Of a DNA stretch of 64,000 nt, positions 12,101 to 23,620 are shown piece by piece (position 1 is the first letter of the stretch; each line of letters begins with the position of its first letter). The notes under the pieces were generated by a model, which was not told where the DNA came from, did no database searches, and was given only the letters and a program-made list of their open reading frames with translations. Made by a program: the position numbers and the translations under genes. This stretch comes from Voacanga thouarsii (lineage: Eukaryota; Streptophyta; Magnoliopsida; Gentianales; Apocynaceae): contig JANUWF010001659.1 in NCBI GenBank assembly GCA_026120185.1, positions 5,704,001 to 5,768,000 of the forward strand, read 5' to 3'.

Positions 12101-12480
12101 ACAAATCTGTTGTCTAATTGGAATATGTTTTTCTCAACAAATATTGATATGTCTCTTCATTGATAAATGCAAAATCCAATATCATCAACAAATGTCATGG
12201 TTTGAAAATTCTTTGGAAAGTGGTTTGAGTATTATCTTGCGCAATAGTGATGATCATGTGCGCTTGTTTTTTCATTTGGTTTGCATAGGCAATATAGAAT
12301 ATGCATATCATTAAAAAATTCATTGAAAAAATAAAATTACCTTCTATCATGCAAGGCCATCTTTCATAGCCAACTCCACATAGTCCATGCATTATAAATT
12401 ATAAAACGGCTTCATAGGCAATTAGATGTATATTTGGATTAGGAAATTCAGTAGAAATGACTTTATTAATTTCTTCAAGA
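9165..12480 (-). pseudogene. Helitron Rep-helicase (RepHel) pseudogene
   Basis: In coding order: Rep domain segments with MHGLCG and PCM (12392 on), VVPYNKYLLVKY and KYLFKNISKGPDR (about 12110-11985), MRDLFA.ILVFCNV (about 11380-11310), then a Pif1-family helicase with Walker A YGYGGTGKT (near 10950), GIASLLLPGG (near 10730), KTVLLGGDFKQ (about 10120), LTERAILTPLN..VDEIN (about 9740), LNFPGI..HKL, VPIMLLRNINP and IPRIDLS (9570-9380), and a final HGQLYTALSS (about 9210). Helitrons use Rep for nicking and strand transfer and the helicase for unwinding. The two catalytic Rep tyrosines normally lie in a YxxxY motif; here the second is Asn (YLFKN). In NKSQGQ the first Gln is a stop. The HUH motif end is lost to LTR E-right. 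Clearly inactive. Confidence 0.85.
10742..10849 (-). other. GT-AG intron in the Helitron helicase
   Basis: The minus strand reads ...TCATCAG then GTAATCC, and 108 bp later TACTACAG then GAATTGC. Removing it joins the reading frame to ASSGIASLLLPGG, the expected conserved helicase block after Walker A, whereas the unspliced frame contains stops. The 3' side is preceded by a T/A-rich stretch. Introns in plant Helitron genes are known; this one is inferred from frame restoration only. Confidence 0.65.
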
Positions 12481-12512
12481 GTACGCTTCTTTGATGATTG
12501 ATTTAGCCAGTT

Positions 12513-15110
12513 TGTAAAACCTCACCTAAGACTACCTTTAGAGTAAGAGAAGGGTCTGTATTTCATAGCATATTATATGAGCATATGTTAGCCATAATAG
12601 AATTGAATGTGTTTTATGTAGATTATATGTGCTCTTGATGAGTGTTTATGGTGATTAGGAATTTTATTTAGAGTTGAGAAGGTTTTGGAATATGATATTG
12701 GAGGAAAAAAAGGGTAGCTTTGGAATTAGGAGAGAAGAGTATTATTTTAGAAAGATAGGACAAAAGAATTAATTTGGTTAAGTGGTTAGAGCTTGGTAAA
12801 CAATTTCTAGCTACTTGAGTTCAAATCCTATTGGAGACAAAATTATTTTTGTTTTAATCTCTCCTACTTCTCAGACCAAATGTTATCACCTAATTATCAT
12901 TTGAATATCTTCTTGCATTTCTTAGACATAGGAATGATGTTCCAAAAAGTTTAAAAATTAGATTCTCCTAATTTATTTTTTCATGTCCTAAAGGAGAATC
13001 TAGCTAAATTAAGGTTTCCTATTTTTATGTATATGTCCTAACTAGTTTGAATTTAAATTCCCCTTCCTTTTTGAATTCTCCAATTTCTATGCTCATATCT
13101 TAAACTCTAGAATATGAATATAGCTTCAAGATTCCAGCCTTGTTTAAGGCTATGTTGGCAGGATTTTAGGAAAAGAAAAGGAGGGAAGAATTTCATGAAA
13201 ATTTGAAGACCAAGGTTTGAATTGGTCTTGTTTTTCAAAACTTAAATTAGCTTATTTTTCTCCTAAAAACCGCTATTTAGTTGATCCATAACTTAGCCAA
13301 GAAAAATAGAGTTTTCTTCATTCCTTTCTTAATGTATTCAATTTCTTTTCCTTTTCCTTGTGACCGAAAGGCCTATGGCCAATGTTTTTTATTCCATGTG
13401 CAAACCAAGTTTCTCTAGTTTATGCAAAAGATCAAGCTTGATCTCTTCTTGTTCTGGAGCAAAATTATAGGTTTCAGTCTAAGACATGTATGCTTGCAAA
13501 ACAGTAGCTAAGCTTCGCCAAAAACTGCCTATAATAAACACCCTTCTCTAGTAGGCACAAAGCTTTGTGCAGTATAACACCTTTACTTTATTTCTTTTTT
13601 GTTTTAGTGCTTGGTTCCTACAACTTTCCAACAAACCAGGACCTCTTCTTCTTCCCTTCCCCACCATTATAGCCAGATGAAGACCTTTATGGCAGCACCT
13701 TGAAATGCACTTATACCAAGCTGCAAATCCTTAATGCAAAACTCTTTAAATTTAAAAATAAAAACTCAACAAATCCTTATAAATTCACCATTCAATCAAG
13801 CTCAACATAAACCAGAATTTTTAGCTACAAAACATCTTCAAGTAAACCAGAATTTTCTTCTAATTCTTGCTCTTTTCTTTTCTATTTCTCTAAGCGCATA
13901 AGCTCCTAAAACATTCAACCTTTCTACTTTCTCCATGAAGACCGAACAACCACTATGGCACCTTGAACTCCTCTTAACTTTCTACTATAGCTCCTATATT
14001 TTATTTCTTTGAAATTCAAACTTCAAATCCAATCGAATCCCTAAAATTTCTCCACTATTCTACCTACTATAACCGAGTAACATGAAAGATTACATCAGGC
14101 TTCTTTGTTCTTCAAAACTGAATAGCCTTCTTTCTCTATTCTTCTTCATTTACTCATTTCTCTTCTTCAAACTCCATTAACACTTTACCATCCCTTCAAA
14201 CAATATTACTCTTCTAGCATTTCTTTGAAGTTTTGAAATTCAAGAAAAAAAAAAAAACCCCAATTAGCTCCTAAAAGCTCTCTATTATCAAAGCAACTGA
14301 AACACTACTCACATATTAGTCATTTGGCTACCCCTACCTAAAACACTCTCAAACTTCTTCTAATTGTTCTATTGTTCTCTCAAGAACACTAAGAACATAC
14401 ACTTGCACTCTTTAACTTGCTACTCATCTTCAAGTATCCTAGATCACTCAAATATTCAAAGAACACCTCCAAATCTCTCCTATATCTCAAATCATAACAT
14501 CAAACTAACCAAGAATTTTCCCTTGCAAAGATTAAATCAAGACTTATTTCCCTACGGTTTCGGGAAAATCAAGAAGGTACTCTAGTTTCATTTTTTAATT
14601 TTTTCTTTGTCTTATTCTTCTTTTACCTTTGGATCAAAATTTATTCTCTTCTTGATTCACTTTCTTCTCTTGTTTTGATGAAACTTATTCAAAGGAGATT
14701 GAAGCTTGAACCTTGGAACACTTAAGATCTCTTGGACATCAACTCATTATTTGCAAACAAAAATAGATCAATCTTCAAACAAGTAATTCTTGTTTTAGCC
14801 TTTGCCTTACGAACTTAAGTTATGAAGGAAACATGTTGATATGTTGTATTCGGGTGATATTTATGGAAGATTATTTTTGTTAATTTGTTGTGGTGTTGTT
14901 TGAGGAAGAAATGATGATATATGTAGTTTTATGAATTAGGTATGGAAGATATTATGCTTTGCTATATGAGATATTTTGATTCCACTTCAAGGATGTATGA
15001 TATATGGTTGTGACTATAGCATGATCAAGTTATGGCTTTATTGGGATACCCTTGTCATGATCTCCTATTAATAGGAGAGTTGTTATTATGTGTAGCATGT
15101 AACACTATAA
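12513..15110 (+). mobile_element. LTR E-right, truncated at its 3' end
   Basis: Begins TGTAAAACCTCACC at 12513 and follows the same layout as family A: start block, tRNA-like module (12774-12830), and C-rich mid part with repeated accgaa/ccga motifs. The closest relative in the window is E-left, in opposite orientation. It lacks the (CT)n tract and the GGGGTGTTACA end. It stops near 15110, where copia-alpha LTR sequence and a (AC)n tract begin, so its right half has been deleted. A 16-bp perfect palindrome (CTCCTATTAATAGGAG) lies at 15062. No gene in this stretch. Confidence 0.65.
12774..12830 (+). promoter_or_regulatory. tRNA-like module in LTR E-right
   Basis: A-box-like ggttaagtggttagagc and B-box-like gagttcaaatcc, with the same spacing and LTR position as in the A family. 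Confidence 0.45.
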
Positions 15111-15114
15111 ATAG

Positions 15115-15115
<1 letters not shown>

Positions 15116-15145
<30 letters not shown>
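15116..15145 (+). repeat. (AC)15 microsatellite at the truncated LTR edge
   Basis: The paired 5' LTR has no such tract at the homologous place (near 47340), so it arose after insertion. It marks the junction between LTR E-right and the broken copia-alpha LTR. Confidence 0.9.
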
Positions 15146-15149
<4 letters not shown>

Positions 15150-15271
15150 TGTTAAAGGAAAAACTAACGAGATGACAAAAGAAAATGGTGGCTTTTGTTT
15201 TGTTTCTTGAGGAAAAACCGTAAGCTTATACGTTTGAGACGTTTTTTGGTAAACCCTCTTCAGTACACAAA

Positions 15272-15334
<63 letters not shown>
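15272..15334 (+). repeat. Compound (CA)n(TA)n microsatellite
   Basis: About 22 CA units followed by about 9 TA units. The homologous site in the 5' LTR (47476-47492) is only acaaactatacatgtatata, so the seed and the expanded state are both visible. Confidence 0.9.
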
Positions 15335-16670
15335 AACAACAACTTTTCTTTTTCTTTTCCTAAACCAGCCACCGTAAATCCTTTTCCCCTTATTTCCTTT
15401 TCCTTTTTCCATGTGGCGGCTTCCTAGGTTGCTAAAACATTCTAGCCACCATATCCAAATCTTTATGGGCCAGAGCTTTTCTTAATTAGTCCAAAACTAA
15501 TTAAATAACTCTCTTATTAATTAATTAATCCACGTGGGCCTAATATTAAATTACCCAAGATAATTAATTAATAAACTAATTAATTATTCTAGCCCAAATA
15601 AATAATTGATTGACTTCTAGAATAATTCTTCTAATAATAAATTCACCCAATAAGCCCATATCATAACTACATTTACTAAGGTTATTTAAGCTACTCTGGG
15701 GACCAAAAGACATATTATTCTTAGGTACAAAAATGATCAAAATATCCCTCCTAACACATAGAAGTATTTTTATCACTTTAAATATTCCATTTATCACTAT
15801 ATATAAATATTGACCTTGAGAATAATATTGCAAGTGTAGTGTCTTTGACCTACTGGTGTAATGACGAAAATACTCCTCTACGTAACACCCGTCATTGAGA
15901 TAGAAAAAATTCACTAACACATTTCTCAATAATATCTACCATTCTTTGATAGCAAATCCAATAATCTATGACTTTCAGTATGTATTTACTTATCACAGGG
16001 AGCTACCCAAAAGTGTACATACTTAGTCATGTTTCCCAGGGCTCTGGATTATTAGATTATACCGAACAATTACATGGGGATGATTTATTCATGTAATGAA
16101 CCATAAAAACTTTATTGTATAAGTCTATCTTAATTAACTAAAGCTATACACCTAACGTACACGATTATTGGTCTTGCAATAAGACCTCACCCAAAATACA
16201 CTAAAGTTTACAAGTTCAATTTCTCCAAACCACTAACTTATACTCAAGTCTTAAGATACTTGTCCATGCAGTAGTTGCGACAAACCAATCTTTATTTAAT
16301 TTAGTACTTTTATAAAGATTAGTATCATGTGGTCCAATTTTACGTATTTCAAATACGCTTGTACTATTGGTGTAAGTGGACTACTCACTAGTTAAAGATA
16401 AATCATTCCCCATTTATAAACCATAGTGTAATGATCTAAACATTGATGAAGTGCCCAACTCTATCAATTAATCAAGAAAAATTTTTTTACTTATGTGTTA
16501 GTAGCCCATAACCTACACCTTATTGTGAAAGCACGACCCAATTATGCAGATTACTTACTAACATATTTAGACATTTAATGTACAATATATGTAAACAAAA
16601 AATCACTAATGAATGAAAATTTTATGAATTTCTAAAATACAGGCCATTTTGGGCATACATTCCAACAATC

Positions 16671-18398
16671 TATTAGTGCTGTGCCCTAAAGGTAATCACT
16701 TGTACTTTGTATATGACACATTTATTTTATAATACAAGGCATTATTTATCTTTTAGTTTGTTTTCTTTAATTTCATATAAAATAACTGTTAGATAAGGTC
16801 CCTAGTATAACACTGTGTTAAGAAAATCATGATAAAGATCATGATGTGAGATTTCTACTACACTGTATAATGTTAGTACTTAAATAATCCCTAGTCGTAG
16901 TATTAATAAGATAGAACATCATTAATGTGTTAAGACTAGCACGCGTTAGACTTCCTGATCTGATTAGGCGGTGGTTCTCATATCCATGAGTATTGAGATA
17001 CTCAAACTTAACAGTGGATGCTTGTTAATAGAACAAGTACATTGGATAACCTGACTATGAGATAACTATGTAGTGCCAGTGATAGAATCTCATTATAGCA
17101 AATGTTCAAGTATCATTAGACTTGAGATCTCCAAGGTACTTTATTTGTTGAGTATTGTACTTTGATTCCAATCACTGGAGCTAGATCGAGGGCTGCCTAT
17201 GGGATGGATATTGAGTACAATATGAGGTAAACGAAAGTAGGTGAGATAGTCAATAAAGGATTCACCACTCCTAGTAGCAGGGGCGAATATCTTACGGTCA
17301 CTTGTTTGAATTACTACTCATGAAATCCTTGGCCAAGGTGATTGGGTATTGGAAATAGTTCCAATTGATACAAATGTAGAGTAGTGGATTCCTGGTACAA
17401 GTACTAATTTATTCGGGATAGATTTAATATATATTCTTGAGGGAGTTGGCGCTAATTCCGTACTCCAAATCGAATGAGATATTATATGGTGAAGGAAATT
17501 TATTGCACTGTAGTTTGTTGTTGAAGGGTTCATGTCAAGTCACTTGACTTCCTAGACTCGTGCGTGGTCATAATGTGCTGCTAGATACCGCTCATGATTT
17601 GCTGAATTTGAATTTATTAATTGATGAATTACTAAACCAATCTAGTTTAGAATTAATAGGTTAATTCTAAATTGTTAAAGATTAATAATATCAAAGACGT
17701 TTGGATTAATTCATATTTGCTACCAATAGACTGGGAAACCTAATAGGTCACACATAATAGATGATTAAGTACTCAAGATGTTATTTGATAACATTATAGG
17801 GTTAATTGTGAGAAGAAGAAGTTGCTATGGTTAAATTATAATTAATTATAATTTTTGGGCTAAATTATAATTGTGAGAACTTGTATGTTCCAATTACAAT
17901 TTAAGAATTCTAATTCTTTTAGAATTCATCAACGACTATTTTTCTGGGATTTTTCCTACAAAATAGGCCATGATTGTTTTTCCAAAACGGATAGAGAAAA
18001 TTATTTTCTGAGTTTATTTTTGAGACACACGGGTTTTCCCTTCTTCTTCTCTATGATATTAACCTAGCCCTTTTGTATTTTTTTCTTTGCTAGCACAAAG
18101 ACTGTGTTCGGTTCATTAAGTAAGCATCCTCGTGTGGATTACTGTTAGAGTCAATCTTATGTTGAGATTGAAGAGGTGAGACAAATGGTTAAACATCCGG
18201 TTGCTGTTTGATTGAGAGACTTACAGGATCGCACCTTAGCCTTTAGTAGGAAGAAATTTTTTTGAACAATAGAGACATCATACGAAGGTATAATTTTAAT
18301 CTTTTGATCCATCTTACACATATATGCAGTCCTCTTGTCATAAAATCCTTTTATTTCTGCTATGTAATTCATATTTAATGTGTGCAAGGATTCTAACA
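16671..18398 (+). mobile_element. Solo LTR B2 (copia-type LTR)
   Basis: Flanked by perfect 5-bp TSDs CAATC (16666-16670 and 18399-18403). It starts TATTAGTGCTGTGCCC (family start TGTTAG, one change) and ends GATTCTAACA. Homologous to B1 and B3 over most of its length. It landed at the polypurine tract/LTR border of copia-alpha: removing it restores AAGTGGGAGATTG directly followed by TTGGAATG on the minus strand. No internal region, hence solo. Length 1728 bp. Confidence 0.9.
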
Positions 18399-18403
18399 CA
18401 ATC

Positions 18404-19352
18404 TCCCACTTGCACCAAATGGACTATGATAGTCTATATGTGCCTACCCCTATGATAATTAAGTGTCTTTGAAACACCTTCTCTGTCAAAGGCTTAGTAA
18501 ATGGGTCTGCCTGATTGTTTGTAGAGGAAATCTAGTCAGCCACAATCTCCCGTTTCTGGATGAACTCCCAGATCAAGTGATACTTCATGTCAATGTGCTT
18601 ACCCTTCGAGTGGTTTCTTGGCTCCTTACATTGTGACACAGCTCTAGAATTATCACAATATATAGTAATGGGCCTATTCATTTATGGCATAGCTCCAAGT
18701 TCTGTGAGGAACCTCTAGAGCCAAACCTTTTTTTAGGAGCTTGTGAAGCTACTACATATTTAACTTCTATGGTAGAATCAGTAATGCAAGATTGCTTGAC
18801 ACTCTATCATGAAATAGCTCATCTAGATGATGAAAACAAATCCACTAGTAGATTTTCTTTCATCTTTATCGGCCTGAAAGTCTGAGTTCGTGTAACCGGT
18901 AGGAACTAAGTCATCGGTCTTGTAAACAAGTATATAATCCTTCGTTTCCTTTAGGTACTTGAGAATATACTTTACAACTTACCAATGTTCTTCTCCTAGA
19001 TTTGACTGATACCTACTAACCATGCCTACTATAAATCAAATATCTGACCTTGTGGCATACATGAGACTTTCCACTATTAAGGCATATGGAATCCTACTCA
19101 TCATTTCCTTTTCTTTCTTTATCTTAGGACACTGTTTGGAAGATAAGGTAAATCCATGCCTAAAAGGTATGGTTGCCCCTTTACAATAATCTATGCTAAA
19201 GCTAGACAATATCTTGTCAATATAAGAAGATTGGGATAGACCTAACATTCTTTGCTTCTTATCTCTAAGAAGCTTTATTCCAAGAATATAAGTAGCTTCT
19301 CCTATATCTTTCATGCTAAATTGATTTGATAGCCGAACCTTTATAGATGATA
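18404..19352 (-). pseudogene. Copia-alpha pol, C-terminal half: end of RT and RNase H remnants
   Basis: Minus-strand translation from 19314 gives MKDIGEATYILGIKLLRDKK and LGLSQSSYIDKILSSF, the block that follows the YVDD box in Ty1/copia RT, then RIPYA..ESLMYATRSDI at the start of the RNase H region. Further down (19020-18420) only broken copia RNase H matches remain, with several stops. It ends at the polypurine tract AAGTGGGAGATTG. Its first half is displaced to 23621 and beyond by solo LTR A2. Not functional. Confidence 0.85.
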
Positions 19353-19357
19353 ATATC

Positions 19358-21255
19358 TATGAAACCCCACCTAAAGTCAACCCCAGAGTAAGGGGGTCGG
19401 GATGCATATCATATTACTTTACATGAATATATATATTTTTGAATGATTTTATGTGCTTTAGAATTATGATTTATAGTCTAGAAGGCTTGGTTATACTTAT
19501 TGAGTATGAAGGGTAAGACAGTAATTTTGCTTGAGGTCAAAATAGGAAGATAGCTTGAGGATTAAATACGAAGAATATTTGGGTGAGAAAATAAGAACAA
19601 GAGTTGTTGTGCTTTAGTGGTTAGAGCATTGGAATTAATCTCTAAGGTCTTGAGTTCAAATCCCATCATTTAAGTTTTTGTCATGATTATTTTAATTTAA
19701 GGTGGAATTTTCGTCTCTTGCATTCCATAGAAAAAAAAAAAAAATAGGAGTGTTGTTCTAGGGGAGACATGAAGGGAATGTCCTAATCCTATCCTTATGT
19801 GCTAAAAGAATTCTAGAAGAATTCTTGTCCTTCTATTACCTCTAGCTTATCCTAATCTCTTCACCAATTAAGCTTGTTCAAAATTTATCCAAATCCATAT
19901 TTTAATTCCAGAAAATTTAGCAAGGATTATTGGTCTTTGAATTTTGAAAATGGCTCTTAGAGGTTGGAGATTTGACTGAAAATAGGGTAGGAGTTAAGGA
20001 AGGTTCCCAAGAGAAATTAATCTCTACGGTTAAACCTTCAAACTCCACTCCATAGTGTTTATCTTCTCTATGGAAGAAATTTGAAAATTTTCTAGATTCT
20101 TGAGCAGCCTAACCTTTGAAAATCTCAGCCATCTTTCTTACTCAATTGCTGCCAGAAAAATGGCCAATTTATCCAGCTTGAAGACTGAAATTCTTGTGCA
20201 AAAACCGGACTGCACAAAACTGCACAAACTAGAAAAAAATTCTGGGCAGTTTCGCAGCATAGTAGGCCGAGATCAAAGTTGTTTCTTCTGCCTTCAAGCC
20301 AGTAAATTACCTCTACCTTTCCTCCATATAGAAGGCTGAAACCAGTCTTAAAGGACTCTCAAACACCTCTCAAAACTCTCTGCAAATCGGTTGGAACATT
20401 GCAGAAAACTGCACAGTAAATTCCAGCAACCAATTCGAAACATAACCAGAAAAAAATTCCAGCCTTGTTCCTTTCAAGCCTTGGCCGAAAACCTCCTCAA
20501 AACCTATATAAGTTAACCTTTGTTTAGCCATGAATTAACTCCATTACCCTCTCCACTGACCTTGTACAACTAGACTCCATAGCCGCTCCTCAAATTTCTC
20601 CTACAATCACTCCAATCAAACTTCCATTTGAATTTCAAAATTTCTAGCATTTACTCCATGAAAACACCCTTGGATTAAGCTTCATAACAAAAAATCCTCC
20701 CACCATTGAACTCAAAAATTCAGCTAGCCTTATAGCTCCCTCAACCCTCATTCAATTCAACAAAACATAGCAAACTAGTCGGCCATTTGCAGCTCCAAGA
20801 AACCTCCATCAATCAAACACCATTACCATAACTTTTACCTTAAAACACTCCTTAAATTTCTCCATTTGAATTTCAAACAACCAGATTTTTCTCTCCTCTC
20901 TAATCTAAAAATTAAAATCCCAGAACTCCTTCAATCATTTGGCCAGCCCTTTAGAAATTCATCCAGCATTTTCTCTCTAATCCTCTCCATTTTTACCAAG
21001 AACACCAAGACCACACACTACCTTTCTTCAAGCCAAAGACCACTCTAAACACCTCCAATCCCTCCCAAAAACTCCAAAACATGCCTACATACTCCCTAGA
21101 GTCCATTTCTGGATTTTATAGCATCAAATCTCGAAAACAAAAATTGACTATCGGATCAAAACCATAATTTTCCTTGAAGTCTCAAGAACATCATCAAGGC
21201 AACCAAAAATAATTTTTGTTTATCTTCCTCCCTTCAATCTTTAACATATCATACT

Positions 21256-21295
<40 letters not shown>

Positions 21296-23615
21296 ACCGA
21301 AATGGTTGCTACAACTATGGCCGTTTTCTTTCTCCTCTCTTAGACAATTCAAGACTCTCAAGTGTGTGGATCTTCTTAAATCTTCATCGAGATAGTCATC
21401 AACCAAGTATTTCTCTTTAACCTTTCTTTTGAAGTCTGGATTCATGTCTCTTGGTTGTTAATAGGAAGGATAGAATATGAATGGGGGATTGAGTATATGC
21501 ATATGTATAAAGGAGTTGAGATTGGAGCATGAGAATGATTGATCTGGTTAAGCTTTATGAATTTCCTTGTGGATCGATGCATGTTCACCATGTCTTAAGA
21601 AATTATGAATGTTTAAGCATGCTAGAATGTTATGTCACCTTTGGTGAATAGGATATTATGTTCTTATTTTCATTGAAGCCGTGAGTATGATTATGCTTAG
21701 TAGGGAATTGAACATGTGATAGTAGGTATGGATTTAAGCCTTTGTTCATGAATAGAATAGTTTTTTGATTGATGTTGGAGTATATGCTCATGAATCCTGT
21801 TTGCAATAGGAAAATTATGATCATGACCTTGTTGATCCTAGGCTATTTTGATTAGTAAAATTTATTACCCCAATTAAAATTATTACTATGTTTTTCTCCC
21901 AAGATTTCAAAATTCTTAGAAAGTTTTAAAATTGGGATATTCAATGAAATAGTGATATTTTACTAGTCAAATAAATGATATCTTTTATTAAAAATAATAT
22001 GTGTATATATATATATATTTATATAGATGAAACCTTTTATACAAATAAGTAAAATAGTAATGGCCTTGTAGACCATATATTCATAATTACTATTTATATT
22101 TATTTGTTATCTATTAATCAAAACTTGATAAAATTTATTTATTATTAATTATTTACTATGTATCAATTAAGAGATTAGTAATAATTTAATATTTATTTGA
22201 AAAATACTATTTAAGAATGACCATTTATTAATATCATCTAGAACTTAGGATTCTTCAATAATTAAACGCTAGTTTATTTATTAATAACAACACTCAAAAT
22301 TTATTATTTGAACCTATAACTTATTAGTAATTATTTTACAACGTCTACTTATTTTGTCTTTCAAGCTAGTCTTATTTTATAAAATCCTTTATCATCTAAC
22401 CTTAAAGCTTAGGACATTAGGGTCATGATTGTAATAAGTTGAACTAGGATTATTTATGTAAGCGAATATAGCTTGAGTATAACCTTATGACTTGTGTTTA
22501 CCTCAGGTAGGGTTAGGTCAGCTTTGGAAGATTTTTGAATTTGCTCAAGCAAAAGATTAGGTAAGCCTCTGTATAAACTTATTTGAAGACAAAAGATTTC
22601 TATAGCATGCCAAACCCGATGTGTATGGACACTCATTTTGTAAAGGCAATTAAGGACTGCTTCCTTTCTTGTTTCAGTCAAACAAATCATTTGAAAATAA
22701 AACAAGTAGTTTTGTATAAATACTAAACTCTTTCTAAAAACCAACTTTAACAAGAATTTTAGAAACCCTTAATTGCTATTTTCAAATAAAGCAATATATT
22801 ATCAGTTTTTCCCAAGTGGGACAATCTTCGTTGAGTACTCAATAAGGATAGACTATTAGGACTAGTCTTTGAAGGGTTAGTGTAAGTCTTTCAGTAGGTG
22901 GCCACCTCTGAGGGGTGAGTCCTTCCCGGATAGGATGCCAGTCCAGTAGGTCATGCTAGTCCAAGCTAGCAAGTTTCAGTCATGTGGACTGTGTGTTTCT
23001 AGAGTAGACAACCGGTAAGTTTGGGTGTATAGAAGGAGGAGTATCTCACCCGGTAGGCCGAACACCTACCTTTTGTCAGTCTGTACAAAGTGTGACATTC
23101 TCACCGTTATATGGTCATGGGGCCCAACGTGTGGTAACCCATGACTATCCATTTGAGTGGTTGTATTTATTGTGCACATGTATGGTTTGAAAAGCAAAAC
23201 ACCACTCTTTATTTTTAACCTTATTTATTGCTTGCCAACACTTTCTCTTATACAATTTTTACAACTTGCATACATGAACTGTTTTACCTAAAACACTCAA
23301 AGCACACACGGGTTTACTCAAATTTTTATCTCATCACCTTTTATGTCATGTTTTTAGGTCGATCTTGTTGTGGAGATGAGTAGCTAGATTTATTGCCTAC
23401 TTTGAAAACTTTATGTTATTTATTTTATGTGTTGTTTTGAGAGATGATAGTAATCAATTTATTTTAGATATGTTCCTGAAATTTTGCGTTATAATAAGTT
23501 CAATTTTAAAGTATTATTTTTATTTCTGTTTGTGTGACCTAGTTATAAAGACCCATTGTCATTTAGACGGGGCGACATCCCTGGCCCTGTTGGGCCTAGG
23601 TAGTGGGGTGTTACA
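19358..23615 (+). mobile_element. Solo LTR A2 (Del/Tekay-like gypsy)
   Basis: Flanked by perfect TSDs ATATC (19353-19357 and 23616-23620). It begins TATGAAACCCCACC (family TGTGAAACCCCA, one change) and ends GGGGTGTTACA. Length 4258 bp, close to the LTRs of the full element (4215 and 4271 bp). It splits the copia-alpha RT just after YVDN. It contains the tRNA-like module (19609-19664), a (CT)n tract (21262-21294) and a (TA)n tract near 22005. No internal domain, so solo. Confidence 0.92.
19609..19664 (+). promoter_or_regulatory. tRNA-like module in solo LTR A2
   Basis: A-box-like gctttagtggttagagc at 19611 and B-box-like gagttcaaatccc at 19652, same order and spacing as in the other A LTRs. 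Confidence 0.5.
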
Positions 23616-23620
23616 ATATC

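Larger units (their letters stand above)
9160..12512 (-). mobile_element. Decayed Helitron (RepHel coding part), both ends lost
   Basis: The whole stretch between the two E LTRs reads on the minus strand as a plant Helitron Rep-helicase, from the Rep domain near 12480 to the helicase C-terminus near 9165. Helitron termini (5' TC, 3' hairpin plus CTRR) are not in the window, because E-left inserted at the helicase end and E-right inserted in the Rep domain. Its many stops and frameshifts show it is the oldest layer here. About 10160-10640 is poorly alignable and may hold an insertion between helicase motifs. Confidence 0.85.
15111..16667 (-). mobile_element. Copia-alpha 3' LTR (outer end truncated)
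   Basis: On the minus strand it begins TGTTGGAATGTATGCCC at 16667, a common plant copia LTR start, and matches the 5' LTR across 57501-58172 and 47330-48228. The last 290 or so bases of the LTR (the 47044-47330 equivalent) are missing, and the edge lies at or beside a (AC)n tract. Two dinucleotide tracts here replace short non-repetitive sequence in the other LTR. The 117-codon minus-strand ORF at 15576-15929 lies within LTR sequence and has no supporting homology. Confidence 0.85.

Noticed and set aside
15062..15077. Perfect 16-bp palindrome as a transposon end or binding site
   Set aside because: Single occurrence, no flanking duplication, within a decayed LTR; chance is plausible in AT-rich DNA.
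15105..15317. Cys-Val repeat ORF on the minus strand
   Set aside because: Two CA microsatellites joined by LTR sequence; no homology.
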